From positions 49,137-113,136 of the forward strand of contig NZ_JAPVLU010000034.1 in NCBI RefSeq assembly GCF_027158205.1: a stretch of 64,000 bases of DNA. The letters are read 5' to 3'. The DNA comes from Streptomyces sp. H39-S7 (GTDB lineage Bacteria; Actinomycetota; Actinomycetes; Streptomycetales; Streptomycetaceae). A program made the translations under genes and the position numbers. The notes beneath the pieces are model-generated. The model saw nothing but the letters and a program-made list of their open reading frames with translations, did no database searches and was not told the DNA's origin. Below, in pieces: positions 16,081-24,169 of the stretch (position 1 is its first letter; every line of letters starts with the position of its first letter).

Positions 16081-16142
16081 GTGCTCTCCGCTTCCGGCCG
16101 GGGGGCGGCCACTTCGGGGCTCGGGAGGTTATCCACGCCTTA

Positions 16143-16161
16143 GTTAGGAAACTTTCCTAAC
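16143..16161. promoter_or_regulatory. Perfect 19-bp palindromic operator (CsnR-box like)
   Basis: GTTAGGAAACTTTCCTAAC: 9-bp perfect arms around a central C, 63 bp upstream of the chitosanase start. It matches, from memory, the conserved TTAGGAAA-TTTCCTAA element of Streptomyces chitosanase promoters. No csnR-like ROK regulator gene is in the window. Confidence 0.8.
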
Positions 16162-16437
16162 CGGGCGGGTGTATTCAAGCACCGCAACGAACTCACGCCA
16201 AGGGGCAGTTCGGGGTTCCGTTCCGGATCCGCGCGGTTCGGCCGGAAACCGGCTGCGCGGCGGCCCGTCGGACGACTGGGGCCGTCCCTGGTCCCGCCCC
16301 TGGTCAGGGGCGGAGCGGGTTCGGTACGGACCACTACCGGGACGTGCCGCGGCCGGTCCGGATCAGTCCCGGATCAGTTCCGGAACGGCCCCCGGTTAAG
16401 CCCTGGATAAGTCGCCCCTAAGCTCAGGATCACCCCC
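16162..16437. other. Intergenic region with short direct repeats
   Basis: Between the chitosanase operator and the next gene there is no convincing ORF. It carries short imperfect direct repeats (GTCCCGCCCCTGGTC near 16290; CCGGATCAGTCCCGGATCAG near 16360). Confidence 0.4.
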
Positions 16438-16459
16438 GCCCCCGGCCCGCACCGGGGGC
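16438..16459 (-). terminator. Stem-loop after second MreB-like gene
   Basis: Perfect 8-bp inverted repeat GCCCCCGG / CCGGGGGC with 6-nt loop, 14 bp past the stop codon of the 16474-17511 gene. Confidence 0.55.
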
Positions 16460-16473
16460 AATCCGCAGTGCCG

Positions 16474-17511
16474 CTACCTGACCGGCACGCTCTCCCGCGC
16501 GGGGAGGATCTTGCCTTCGATCATCGCGCCCAGTCCCCGTGCCACACACCCGTCCGGGTGCTCCGCGATCTGCACGCGCAGCCCGGTGGCCGTCCGGAGC
16601 AGCGAGTCCAGGCCCGGCAGCCGGGAGATCGAGCCGCCGAGTGTCAGTCCGCTGTCCGCGATGTCGACCACCAGGTCCGGCGGGCAGCGCCGCAGGACCA
16701 TGCTGACCCCGTCGAGGATCGGGCGCAGCGGCCCCGCCATCGCGTCGCGTGCCACCCGGGCGTCGGCCGTCACCGACCGGGCCAGACCGCTGACGATGTC
16801 CCGGCCGTTGAGCTCGACGTCCGCCTCGTCGGCGGGCACGGATCTGCCGATCGCCTCGCGCAGCGACTGCACGGTCTGGTAGGAGGGCGTCAGTTCGTGG
16901 TGGCCCCGGAAGTACTCCACGACGGCCCGGTCGATGGTGTCGCTCCCCACCGGCACGGTCTCTGAGGCCACCACCGTGCCCATGGAGAGCACCGCCACCT
17001 GTGTGCTGTCGGAGTTCGCCAGCACGATCATGGTCGCTTCCGGGTACTCCACGGGCAGTCCGCAGCCGACCGCCGCCGCGAGCAGCGAGTCCACGAGCTC
17101 GACGCGGCGCAGGCCGAGTCCCGCCAGCGTCTCGAACGCGGTACGCCGCGCCACCGGCGGGGCGTCGTGCGGAAGGCTCAGGGCCGCCCTGAGTACCGGG
17201 GTGCGCAGCCTCGCCCGGCGCAGCTTGGACCCGGCCACATGCCGGAGCAGGCGCCGTGCCATCTCGACGTCGACCACCATCCCGCCCGCCACCGGCTTGA
17301 TAAAGATGACGTGCTCCGGGGAACGGCCGGTCAGCTGTTCGGCCGTGGTGCCGATCGCGACCACTTCACCGCGCTCGGTGTCGAACGCGACGAGGCTGGG
17401 CTCGTCGGCGACCAGGCCGTGCCCCCGGAGGTAAACGCGGGTCCTGTCGGCTCCCAGGTCCACGGCGACGGTGCAGCGACGTGCGCGCTCCAGAACCGGC
17501 ACCAGGGTCAT
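16474..17511 (-). CDS. Divergent MreB-like protein with degenerate phosphate-2 loop
   Basis: 345-aa MreB/FtsA-fold protein. Phosphate-1 is recognisable (VAVDLGADRTRVYLRG), and the C-terminal half has the MreB-like stretch GLTLGGSISRLPGLDSLL. The phosphate-2 loop, normally D-G-G-G-T, reads VLANSDSTQVAVLSMG, so the Asp and glycines that contact ATP are lost. It is related to the next gene, sharing the TQVAVLS segment and LRRCPPDLVVDIAD, which suggests tandem duplication. The start could be ATG 17511 or the adjacent GTG 17514. It may bind nucleotide poorly and act as a filament partner of the intact MreB-like protein. Confidence 0.82.
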   Translation of the reverse strand: MTLVPVLERARRCTVAVDLGADRTRVYLRGHGLVADEPSLVAFDTERGEVVAIGTTAEQLTGRSPEHVIFIKPVAGGMVVDVEMARRLLRHVAGSKLRRARLRTPVLRAALSLPHDAPPVARRTAFETLAGLGLRRVELVDSLLAAAVGCGLPVEYPEATMIVLANSDSTQVAVLSMGTVVASETVPVGSDTIDRAVVEYFRGHHELTPSYQTVQSLREAIGRSVPADEADVELNGRDIVSGLARSVTADARVARDAMAGPLRPILDGVSMVLRRCPPDLVVDIADSGLTLGGSISRLPGLDSLLRTATGLRVQIAEHPDGCVARGLGAMIEGKILPARESVPVR

Positions 17512-17578
17512 CACTCTCTCCCGACCCCGGGGAGTTCCCCGGAAGATATGAACGTGGCCGACCCGTACGACCGGGCGG

Positions 17579-18655
17579 TCATGCGAGTTCCTGGCTCGCC
17601 GCCCGTACAGCGCTCTCCGGCCGGGGCTCCGGCGCTTCGGCGACGGGTTCGGTCGCCTCGGCGGATTCGATCATCATGCCCAGACCCAGCACGGTGGAGA
17701 GCGCGGGTTCCTTCGTGATGTGGACCGGCATACCGGTCACGGCCATCAGCATGTTGTCGAGGCCGGGCAGGACGGCGCTGCCGCCGGTGAGGATGATCCC
17801 GCGGTCGGCGATGTCGACCACCAGGTCGGGCGGGCAGCGGCGCAGCACCCGGCCGATGCCGCTCACCAGCGCGGAGAGCGGGTCGCGCATCGCGTCCCGC
17901 ACCCCGGCGGTCTCCAGGCTCAGCGAGCGGGCGAGTCCGCTGGACACGTCCTTGCCGTGCACGTCGGTGTTGGCCTGGGGTTCCGCCACCGACTCGGAGA
18001 GCACCTGGTGCAGGGGAAGCAGGCCCTGGTGCGGCAGTATCAGATCGTGGTGGATCCGCAGGTGCTCGAGCACCGCGTCGTCCATGGCGTTCCCCCCGAC
18101 GGGGAGGACCTCGCCCGCGATGATCCCTCCGAAGGAGAGCACCGCGACCTGGGTCTCGGAGGCCCCGCAGATCACGATCATGCTGCCTTCGGGCTGTCCG
18201 ACCGGGATCAGGGAGCCCACCGCGGCGGCGAGCGGCGCGTGGACGAGCTCCACCTGCCGGGCGCCGAGTTCCGTCAGCGTCTCCGACAATATCCGGCGCG
18301 CCTGCGGCCCGACGCCGAAGGGGACGGCCGCGGCGATCCGCGGTTTGGACTGGCGCAGCCAGGCCCTGCGTGCCTTGTCGCCGAGGAGCTGGCGCAGCAT
18401 CAGGGTGCCCATGTCCACGTCGGTGACGGTTCCTCCGGAGAACGGACGGACCACGCGCACGTATTCAGCGGTACGGCCGGCCATACGCTCGGCCAGGCCG
18501 CCGACCGCGACAAGCCGCCCGTTGCGGATGTCGACCGCCACCAGGCTCGGTTCGTCGACGATCAGTCCGGCGCGCTTCGCGTAGATGCGGGTCCGTGCAG
18601 CCCCCAGATCGATCGCCAAGGTGCAGCGGCGCAGATCTTGCAAGCTGTCGGTCAC
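17579..18655 (-). CDS. Divergent MreB-like protein (paralogue of the preceding gene)
   Basis: 358-aa MreB-like protein starting at GTG 18655. Phosphate-1 reads LAIDLGAARTRIYAKRAG, phosphate-2 is degenerate (SMIVICGASETQVAVLSFG), and the adenosine motif is better kept (GIILTGGSAVLPGLDNML, then MPVHITKEPAL). Both paralogues share DEPSLVA after phosphate-1 and the LRRCPPDLVVDIAD block. A Pro/Glu-rich C-terminal tail of about 20 residues follows. The two divergent copies are 67 bp apart on one strand and may be co-transcribed. Confidence 0.82.
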   Translation of the reverse strand: MTDSLQDLRRCTLAIDLGAARTRIYAKRAGLIVDEPSLVAVDIRNGRLVAVGGLAERMAGRTAEYVRVVRPFSGGTVTDVDMGTLMLRQLLGDKARRAWLRQSKPRIAAAVPFGVGPQARRILSETLTELGARQVELVHAPLAAAVGSLIPVGQPEGSMIVICGASETQVAVLSFGGIIAGEVLPVGGNAMDDAVLEHLRIHHDLILPHQGLLPLHQVLSESVAEPQANTDVHGKDVSSGLARSLSLETAGVRDAMRDPLSALVSGIGRVLRRCPPDLVVDIADRGIILTGGSAVLPGLDNMLMAVTGMPVHITKEPALSTVLGLGMMIESAEATEPVAEAPEPRPESAVRAASQELA

Positions 18656-18855
18656 GGTGGTGCCTCTCGAACGGTGGATCCGGCCGCTCGTGCGGCGGCC
18701 TTCCCTTCACCATGAGGGGCTGCCGGAGGGATCGCCTGCTGGGCTGCGCCGACTGGGGAGGCGTGGACCACCGGCGCTCCGGCCCCGCCCCGGCGGCCCG
18801 GCGCGCCACCCCTACCGGGCAGGCGCGCTGACGCCTCCCCGATGGCTCGCCCCGC

Positions 18856-18881
18856 GCGTTTCACACGTTCGGGTGAAACGC
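18856..18881 (-). terminator. Stem-loop after SDR gene
   Basis: Perfect 9-bp inverted repeat GCGTTTCAC / GTGAAACGC with 8-nt loop, 55 bp past the SDR stop. The rest of 18656-18935 holds no convincing gene. Confidence 0.6.
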
Positions 18882-18935
18882 CGCGCGCGGAGGATTACCG
18901 CTGCGGCCACCGCCGCGCGGATGGCTCCCGGGCCG

Positions 18936-19751
18936 TCAAGTGCGCAGGTACGAGGCGCCGTTGACGTCCAGAACGGTTCCGGAGGCCCATAGGGCGGCGG
19001 GCGACGCGAGCCACAGGGCCGCGGCCGCGATCTCGGCGGGCGCGGCGACCCGGCCGAACGGGCTCTGCGCCCGGATCGCCTCGCCGCCGGCGCCGGCCAG
19101 CCGGTGGGCGACCCGGTCGGTCTCGATGAATCCGGGTGCCACGGACGCCACCGCGATGCCGTGCGGCGCGAGCGCGACGGCCAGGGACTGGCCCAGCGCG
19201 TGGACCGCCGCCTTCGTCGCGCCGTAGGCGGGATGGTCCGGCTCGCCGCGGAACGCGCCGCGCGAGCCGATGTTGACGATGCGGCCACCGGTGCCCGCGG
19301 CGATCATCAGGTTCGCGGCGAGATGGCTGAGGTTGGCCGTGCCGAGCAGGTTGACGGCGACATGCCGCTGCCAGGCGTCGGTCCACTGTTCGTACCCGGT
19401 GGTCGCGGGCGGGTGCGGGGTGTTGACGGCCGCGTTGTTCACCAGAACGTCGATGCCGCCCAGAGCGTCGGCCGCCGCGGCCGCCAGCCCGGCCGTCGCC
19501 GCCGGGTCCGCGAGATCGGCGCCCAGCAGGACGTGGCCCGTACCGGACAACTCCGCCAGGGTTTCCTCGGCCTCCGCGCGGCGCGATCCGTAGTGCACCG
19601 CGACCCGGTCCCCGTTGGCCGCGAACGCCTGGGCGAGTGCCCTGCCGAGGCCGCGGGAGGCGCCGCTGACCAGGACGCGGCGACCGGTCGCGGGAAACGG
19701 CGGAGCATCGGCGGGATCGCTGGACCCGGTGGCCGGACCGGACTGGGGCAT
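18936..19751 (-). CDS. Short-chain dehydrogenase/reductase (SDR)
   Basis: 271-aa classical SDR. NAD(P)-binding motif VLVSGASRGLGRALA, NNAAVN motif (LVNNAAVNTP), catalytic Ser in IVNIGSRGAF, YxxxK in YGATKAAVHA and a C-terminal segment ASGTVLDVNGASYL typical of 3-oxoacyl-ACP reductase-like members. Arg in VAVHYGSRR favours NADPH. Substrate unknown. ATG 19751 is selected; the same frame is open far upstream, but it runs antisense to the baeRF gene there. Confidence 0.88.
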   Translation of the reverse strand: MPQSGPATGSSDPADAPPFPATGRRVLVSGASRGLGRALAQAFAANGDRVAVHYGSRRAEAEETLAELSGTGHVLLGADLADPAATAGLAAAAADALGGIDVLVNNAAVNTPHPPATTGYEQWTDAWQRHVAVNLLGTANLSHLAANLMIAAGTGGRIVNIGSRGAFRGEPDHPAYGATKAAVHALGQSLAVALAPHGIAVASVAPGFIETDRVAHRLAGAGGEAIRAQSPFGRVAAPAEIAAAALWLASPAALWASGTVLDVNGASYLRT

Positions 19752-19961
19752 CGGGCGCTGCTTTCTGCAGGAGGGATCGAACCGGAGTGATCGAACTCCA
19801 AGCCTAGGCGCGCCCGAGGGCGCGGACGCCGGCCGTCGACGCGCGCACCGGGGCGGCCGTGGCCCGTCCGGCGCTCCGCGAGTCGCGCTCCGCCCGTAAG
19901 CCTGTTCCCCTGGTAGGACGGATCCGCGCGCTCCCGCGGCGGGCAGGTGGAGAGGTCGAGC

Positions 19962-21077
19962 ATGCACACCAGTGAACTGACCCCCGCGATTCTCGAAGGT
20001 CTGCGCCGGCCGCGGCCCTATCCGGCGGTCTCGCTGCTGATGCCCACTCACAGGCAGCGGCGGGAGAACGCGCAGGACCCCATTCGGCTGCGCAATCTCC
20101 TCGAGGAGGCCCGCAAGCGCCTCACGGAGGATTCGCAGGTCGGGCGAGCGGACCGGATCGACCTGGAGGGCCAGCTGGACGCGGTCGCCCAGGACGTCGA
20201 CTTCCGGAACGCGGAGGACGGGCTGCTGGTCCTGCTCGCCCCCGGAGAACGGCACATCTGGCAGCTGTCCTCCCCCGTGGAGGTCCCGGAACGCCTCGTC
20301 TTCGCCAACACCTTCCTGACCCGCAACCTCGTTGCCGCGCGGCTGTACACCCGCCCGTACTGGGTGCTCGTGGTGTCCGAGGAGGCGACACGGCTCTGGG
20401 AGGGGTCCGGCGACCGGCTGGTGCCCGTCGAGCGCCACGGCTTCCCGCTGGAGCCCGGCATCCCGGACCCCGAGGACGCCGTCCCCGGGCCGAACATCGG
20501 CTCCGTCCCCGGCCACCAGCGCACGGAACGGATGCGCCAGTACCTGCGCTCCGTCGACGCGGCCCTGGACAAGGCACTGGACCAGGAGCGCCGACCGGTC
20601 TTCCTGGTCGGTACGACCAGCACCGTCGCCCTCCTGACGGAGCTGTCCCAGCACCCGCAGGACCTGGTGGGCCGTCTCGAGCGCGCCGGGCTCGACAAGG
20701 CCCCCGCCCACGAACTCGCGGATCGGCTGCGGCCGGTGATCGCCGAGTACACCACCCGGCGCACCGCGGAAGCGCTGGAGGAACTCGGCACCGCGCGCGG
20801 CAAGCACCGCTTCGCCGGCGGCCTCGACGAGGCCTGGCAGGCGGTCACCGAAGGCCGCGGCTCGCTGCTGCTGGTCGAGGAGCACTTCCAGGCCGCGGCC
20901 CGGATCGAGGACGGCCACCTGGTGCCGGTCGAGGGCGGCACCGCGGCCGACGGCGTCGAGGAGGACGTCGTCGACCAGCTCATCGAGGCCGCGCTGGACA
21001 AGGAGACCGAGGTCCGCTTCGTCCCGGACGACGCGCTCAGCGACGACGGGCGGGTCGCCCTCGTCCTGCGCTACTGA
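19962..21077 (+). CDS. Bacterial archaeo-eukaryotic release factor family protein (baeRF family 3)
   Basis: 371-aa protein with the N-terminal signature PYPAVSLLMPTHRQRRENAQDPIRLRNLL and the internal segment GLLVLLAPGERHIWQL, which I recognise as the baeRF family 3 type (release-factor eRF1-like fold). The C-terminal half has an alpha/beta region with DGVEEDVVDQLIEAAL. These proteins are proposed to act on or near ribosomes, but function is not established. The ATG at 19962 is preferred to a GTG at 19947 because a GGAGAGG ribosome site lies 6 nt upstream. The divergent SDR gene is 210 bp away, and two ATCGAAC direct repeats lie between them near 19775-19800. Confidence 0.75.
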   Translation: MHTSELTPAILEGLRRPRPYPAVSLLMPTHRQRRENAQDPIRLRNLLEEARKRLTEDSQVGRADRIDLEGQLDAVAQDVDFRNAEDGLLVLLAPGERHIWQLSSPVEVPERLVFANTFLTRNLVAARLYTRPYWVLVVSEEATRLWEGSGDRLVPVERHGFPLEPGIPDPEDAVPGPNIGSVPGHQRTERMRQYLRSVDAALDKALDQERRPVFLVGTTSTVALLTELSQHPQDLVGRLERAGLDKAPAHELADRLRPVIAEYTTRRTAEALEELGTARGKHRFAGGLDEAWQAVTEGRGSLLLVEEHFQAAARIEDGHLVPVEGGTAADGVEEDVVDQLIEAALDKETEVRFVPDDALSDDGRVALVLRY

Positions 21078-21084
21078 CCGTCCG

Positions 21085-22095
21085 GTGACCTCCCCGGCGG
21101 CGGCGCGACGCTGGTGGTCCGGCCGCACCCCCGCCGCCGGAGGGGCCGCGATGGCCACCGCGATCATCTCGGTCGCCCTGCGGCTGGCGGGCCAGGACGC
21201 CGCCTCCGCGGTCTTCCTCGTGGCGGCGATCGTGGTGTGGCTGCTGCTCGCGGCGCTCTTCGCCGACCGGCTGCTGCTGGACCGCCGCACCTGGAAGGCG
21301 CAGGCCGAGACCCCCGCCGCCCTGACCGCGATCGCCGCGACGACCGTGCTGGGCACCCGGCTGTCGCTCCAGGGCCGGCAGGGGACGGCGGCGGCCCTGC
21401 TGATCCTTTCCGCCGTGCTGTGGCCGGTGCTGCTGCCGTCCGTCGTGCGGCACTGGGCTGCCCGGCTGCCGGGAGCCGGGTTCCTGGTCTGCGTCGCCAC
21501 CCAGGGGCTGGCCGTACTGGCCGGGACCCTCGCCCTCGCCCAGAGACAGAGCTGGCTGCTCTGGGTGGCGCTGGCGTGCTTCGTGCCGGGCCTGCTGCTC
21601 TACGCCGCGGTGCTGGCGCGCTTCGACCTCCGCCAGCTGCGGACGGGCAGCGGCGATCAGTGGGTGGCCGGCGGCGCCCTGGCCATCTCCGCGCTCGCCG
21701 GCACCAAACTCGTCACCGCGTCGGCCGCGCACGGACCCCTGCGCTGGGCCGTTCCGGCGCACGGGACCCTGCGCACGCTCACCCTCGTGCTGCTGGTGCT
21801 GGACCTGTGCTGGTTCGCCGTCCTGCTGGCGTGCGAGGTGCGGTGGCCCCGCCCGCACTACGACGTCCGCCGCTGGTCGACGGTCTTCCCGGTCGGGATG
21901 ACGGTCGCGGCCTGCCTCGCCGTCGCCGCCGCGGCCGAGGTCCCGGCGGCGGGGACCGCCGGGCGCGTCCTGCTGTGGCCGGCGGTCGCGCTGTGGGCGT
22001 TCGTCCTGGTCGGAGCGGTCCGCTCGGCGCGCGCCGAGCGGGGACCTGGCCAGAACGCCGGGGCCGGAACGCCGGGACGAGAACCCCGGGACTAG
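21085..22095 (+). CDS. TDT (tellurite-resistance/dicarboxylate transporter) family protein
   Basis: 336-aa polytopic membrane protein with about ten hydrophobic segments (for example TAIISVALRLAGQ, AAIVVWLLLAALFAD, LLILSAVLWPVLLPSV) and the MATAIISVAL start of TM1 that resembles TehA/TDT transporters. It starts at GTG 21085, 7 bp after the baeRF gene, so the two are likely co-transcribed. The last ~12 codons lie in a 14-bp tandem repeat array that also supplies its stop codon. The transported substrate is unknown. Confidence 0.68.
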   Translation: MTSPAAARRWWSGRTPAAGGAAMATAIISVALRLAGQDAASAVFLVAAIVVWLLLAALFADRLLLDRRTWKAQAETPAALTAIAATTVLGTRLSLQGRQGTAAALLILSAVLWPVLLPSVVRHWAARLPGAGFLVCVATQGLAVLAGTLALAQRQSWLLWVALACFVPGLLLYAAVLARFDLRQLRTGSGDQWVAGGALAISALAGTKLVTASAAHGPLRWAVPAHGTLRTLTLVLLVLDLCWFAVLLACEVRWPRPHYDVRRWSTVFPVGMTVAACLAVAAAAEVPAAGTAGRVLLWPAVALWAFVLVGAVRSARAERGPGQNAGAGTPGREPRD

Positions 22096-22136
22096 AACCC
22101 CGGGACGAGAACTCCGGGACTAGAACTCCGGCTCGG
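22053..22136. repeat. Six 14-bp tandem repeats spanning two convergent gene ends
   Basis: Six units of 14 bp (pattern GAAC-N-CCGGGAC-N-N-N) at 22053, 22067, 22081, 22095, 22109 and 22123. Units alternate GACTA and GACGA endings. The CTAG formed at unit junctions gives the TAG stop of the transporter gene (22093-22095) on the plus strand and the TAG stop of recQ (22120-22122) on the minus strand. Confidence 0.85.
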
Positions 22137-24081
22137 GCTCCCCCGCCGGGTCCTCCGACTCCTCGGGCTCGGCCACGTCGGCGAAGTCCTCGTCCGGTGC
22201 GTCCGGCGCGCGTCCGGGTGCCTCCGGCGCGCTCTCCGCACCCACGAGCGTGTCCAGGATCTGCTGACCGTACTTGGCCAGCTTGTTCTCACCGACCCCG
22301 CTGATGGTGCCCAGCGCCGCCAGGTCCGTGGGAGCCGCCGTGGCGATCTCGCGCAGGGTCGCGTCGTGGAAGATCACGTACGCGGGGACGCCCTGCTCCT
22401 TCGCGCTCGCCGCACGCCAGGCGCGCAACCGCTCGAACACCGGCAGCAGTGCCTCGGGCAGATCGACGGGGGCGGACTTGCGGGACGACCGGGCCGTTTT
22501 CTCGGCACGGGCGGCCTTCTCCGGCTCCCGCCGCAGCAGCACCTCACGCTTGCGGCCCAGCACCTCACCGCTCGCCTCGGTGAGCACCAGCGTGCCGTAG
22601 TCGCCCTCGACGGCCAGCAGCCCCTGCGCCAGCAGCTGGCGGACCACACCACGCCAGCCGGACACCCCCAGCTCGGTGCCGATGCCGAACACGGACAGCG
22701 TGTCGTGGTCGAACTGGATGACCTTGGCGGTCTTCTTGCCGAGCAGGATGTCGATGATCTGGCCGGCGCCGAACTTCTGGCGGCGCTCGCGCTCCAGCCG
22801 CAGCACCGTCGAGAGCAGCTTCTGCGCGGGGACGGTGCCGTCCCACGCCTCCGGCGGGTTCAGGCAGGTGTCGCAGTTCCCGCACGCGGTGCTCTGCTGA
22901 CCGAAGTAGTCCAGCAGTTGCACCCGGCGGCACTCGACCGTCTCGCACAGCGCCAGCATCGCCTCGAGGTGGGTGCCCAGCCGGCGGCGGTGCGCCTCGT
23001 CCCCCTCGGACGTCTCGATCATCTTGCGCTGCTGCACGACGTCCTGGAGCCCGTAGGCCAGCCACGCCGTGGACGGCAGGCCGTCGCGCCCGGCCCTGCC
23101 GGTCTCCTGGTAGTAGCCCTCGACGGACTTGGGCAGGTCCAGGTGCGCGACGAAGCGCACGTCCGGCTTGTCGATGCCCATGCCGAACGCGATGGTCGCC
23201 ACGACGACCACCCCGTCCTCGCGCAGGAACCGCGACTGGTTCGCGGCCCGCACCCGCGCGTCGAGACCCGCGTGGTACGGCACCGCGTCGATGCCCTTGC
23301 CCACCAGGAACTCGGCGGTCTTCTCCACCGAGGCCCTCGACAGGCAGTACACGACGCCCGCGTCGCCGGGGTGCTCGGTGCGCAGCAGCTCCAGCAGCTG
23401 CTTCTTGGGGTCGTCCTTGGGAGCGATCCGGTACTGGATGTTCGGCCGGTCGAAGCTCGCCACGAAGTGCCGGGCGTCCTTGAGGTTCAGCCGGGACGCG
23501 ATCTCGCCGTGGGTGGCCTCCGTGGCCGTCGCCGTCAGCGCGATGCGGGGCACCTTCGGCCAGCGCTCGTGCAGCGCCGACAGCATGAGGTAATCGGGCC
23601 GGAAGTCGTGGCCCCACTGGGCGACGCAGTGCGCCTCGTCGATCGCGAACAGCGAGATCGTGCCGCGGTCCAGCAGCCGCAGCGTCGCCTCGGAGCGCAG
23701 CCGCTCGGGCGCCAGGTAGAGCAGGTCCAGCTCCCCGGCGACGAAGGCCGCCTCGACCGAGCGGCGCTCGTCCATGTCCTGCGTGGAGTTGAGGAAGCCC
23801 GCGCGCACGCCGAGCGCGGTGAGCGCGTCGACCTGGTCCTGCATGAGGGCGATCAGCGGTGAGATGACGACCCCGACCCCGTCGCGCACCAGGGCGGGGA
23901 TCTGGTAGCAGAGCGACTTGCCGCCACCGGTCGGCATGAGGACGAGCGCGTCACCGCCGTCCACCACATGATCGATGATCTCCTGCTGCGCCCCTCTGAA
24001 CGACCCGTAGCCGAACACACGGTGCAGGACGCGCAGCGCGTCGCTCGTCTCGGACGTCTCGTCGAGGGCAGCAGCAGTCAT
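22120..24081 (-). CDS. recQ: ATP-dependent DNA helicase RecQ
   Basis: 653-aa RecQ helicase. Walker A LMPTGGGKSLCYQ (Lys55), DEAH box in FAIDEAHCVAQWGHDFRPDY, the aromatic-rich loop, ARTETGRAGRDG-like motif VI as YQETGRAGRDGLPS, the zinc-binding Cys set (STACGNCDTCLNPPE), the RQC winged helix and a C-terminal HRDC domain (about 530-600). It unwinds DNA 3' to 5' in repair. The final ~40 residues are acidic (Glu/Pro-rich) and end in the tandem repeats, so this tail is probably not conserved. Start ATG 24081. Confidence 0.96.
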   Translation of the reverse strand: MTAAALDETSETSDALRVLHRVFGYGSFRGAQQEIIDHVVDGGDALVLMPTGGGKSLCYQIPALVRDGVGVVISPLIALMQDQVDALTALGVRAGFLNSTQDMDERRSVEAAFVAGELDLLYLAPERLRSEATLRLLDRGTISLFAIDEAHCVAQWGHDFRPDYLMLSALHERWPKVPRIALTATATEATHGEIASRLNLKDARHFVASFDRPNIQYRIAPKDDPKKQLLELLRTEHPGDAGVVYCLSRASVEKTAEFLVGKGIDAVPYHAGLDARVRAANQSRFLREDGVVVVATIAFGMGIDKPDVRFVAHLDLPKSVEGYYQETGRAGRDGLPSTAWLAYGLQDVVQQRKMIETSEGDEAHRRRLGTHLEAMLALCETVECRRVQLLDYFGQQSTACGNCDTCLNPPEAWDGTVPAQKLLSTVLRLERERRQKFGAGQIIDILLGKKTAKVIQFDHDTLSVFGIGTELGVSGWRGVVRQLLAQGLLAVEGDYGTLVLTEASGEVLGRKREVLLRREPEKAARAEKTARSSRKSAPVDLPEALLPVFERLRAWRAASAKEQGVPAYVIFHDATLREIATAAPTDLAALGTISGVGENKLAKYGQQILDTLVGAESAPEAPGRAPDAPDEDFADVAEPEESEDPAGEPEPEF

Positions 24082-24124
24082 CCGGGCAGTCTACGAGGAG
24101 CCCGGTGCCCGCCATGCCACGATT

Positions 24125-24154
24125 CCCGTCCCGGCCGATCCGGGCCGGGACGGG
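24125..24154 (-). terminator. Stem-loop terminator after Xaa-Pro peptidase gene
   Basis: Perfect 12-bp inverted repeat (24125-24136 and 24143-24154, 6-nt loop), 15 bp past the stop codon of the 24170-26158 gene. Confidence 0.7.
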
Positions 24155-24169
24155 GAGCGCCGTTCGGCG

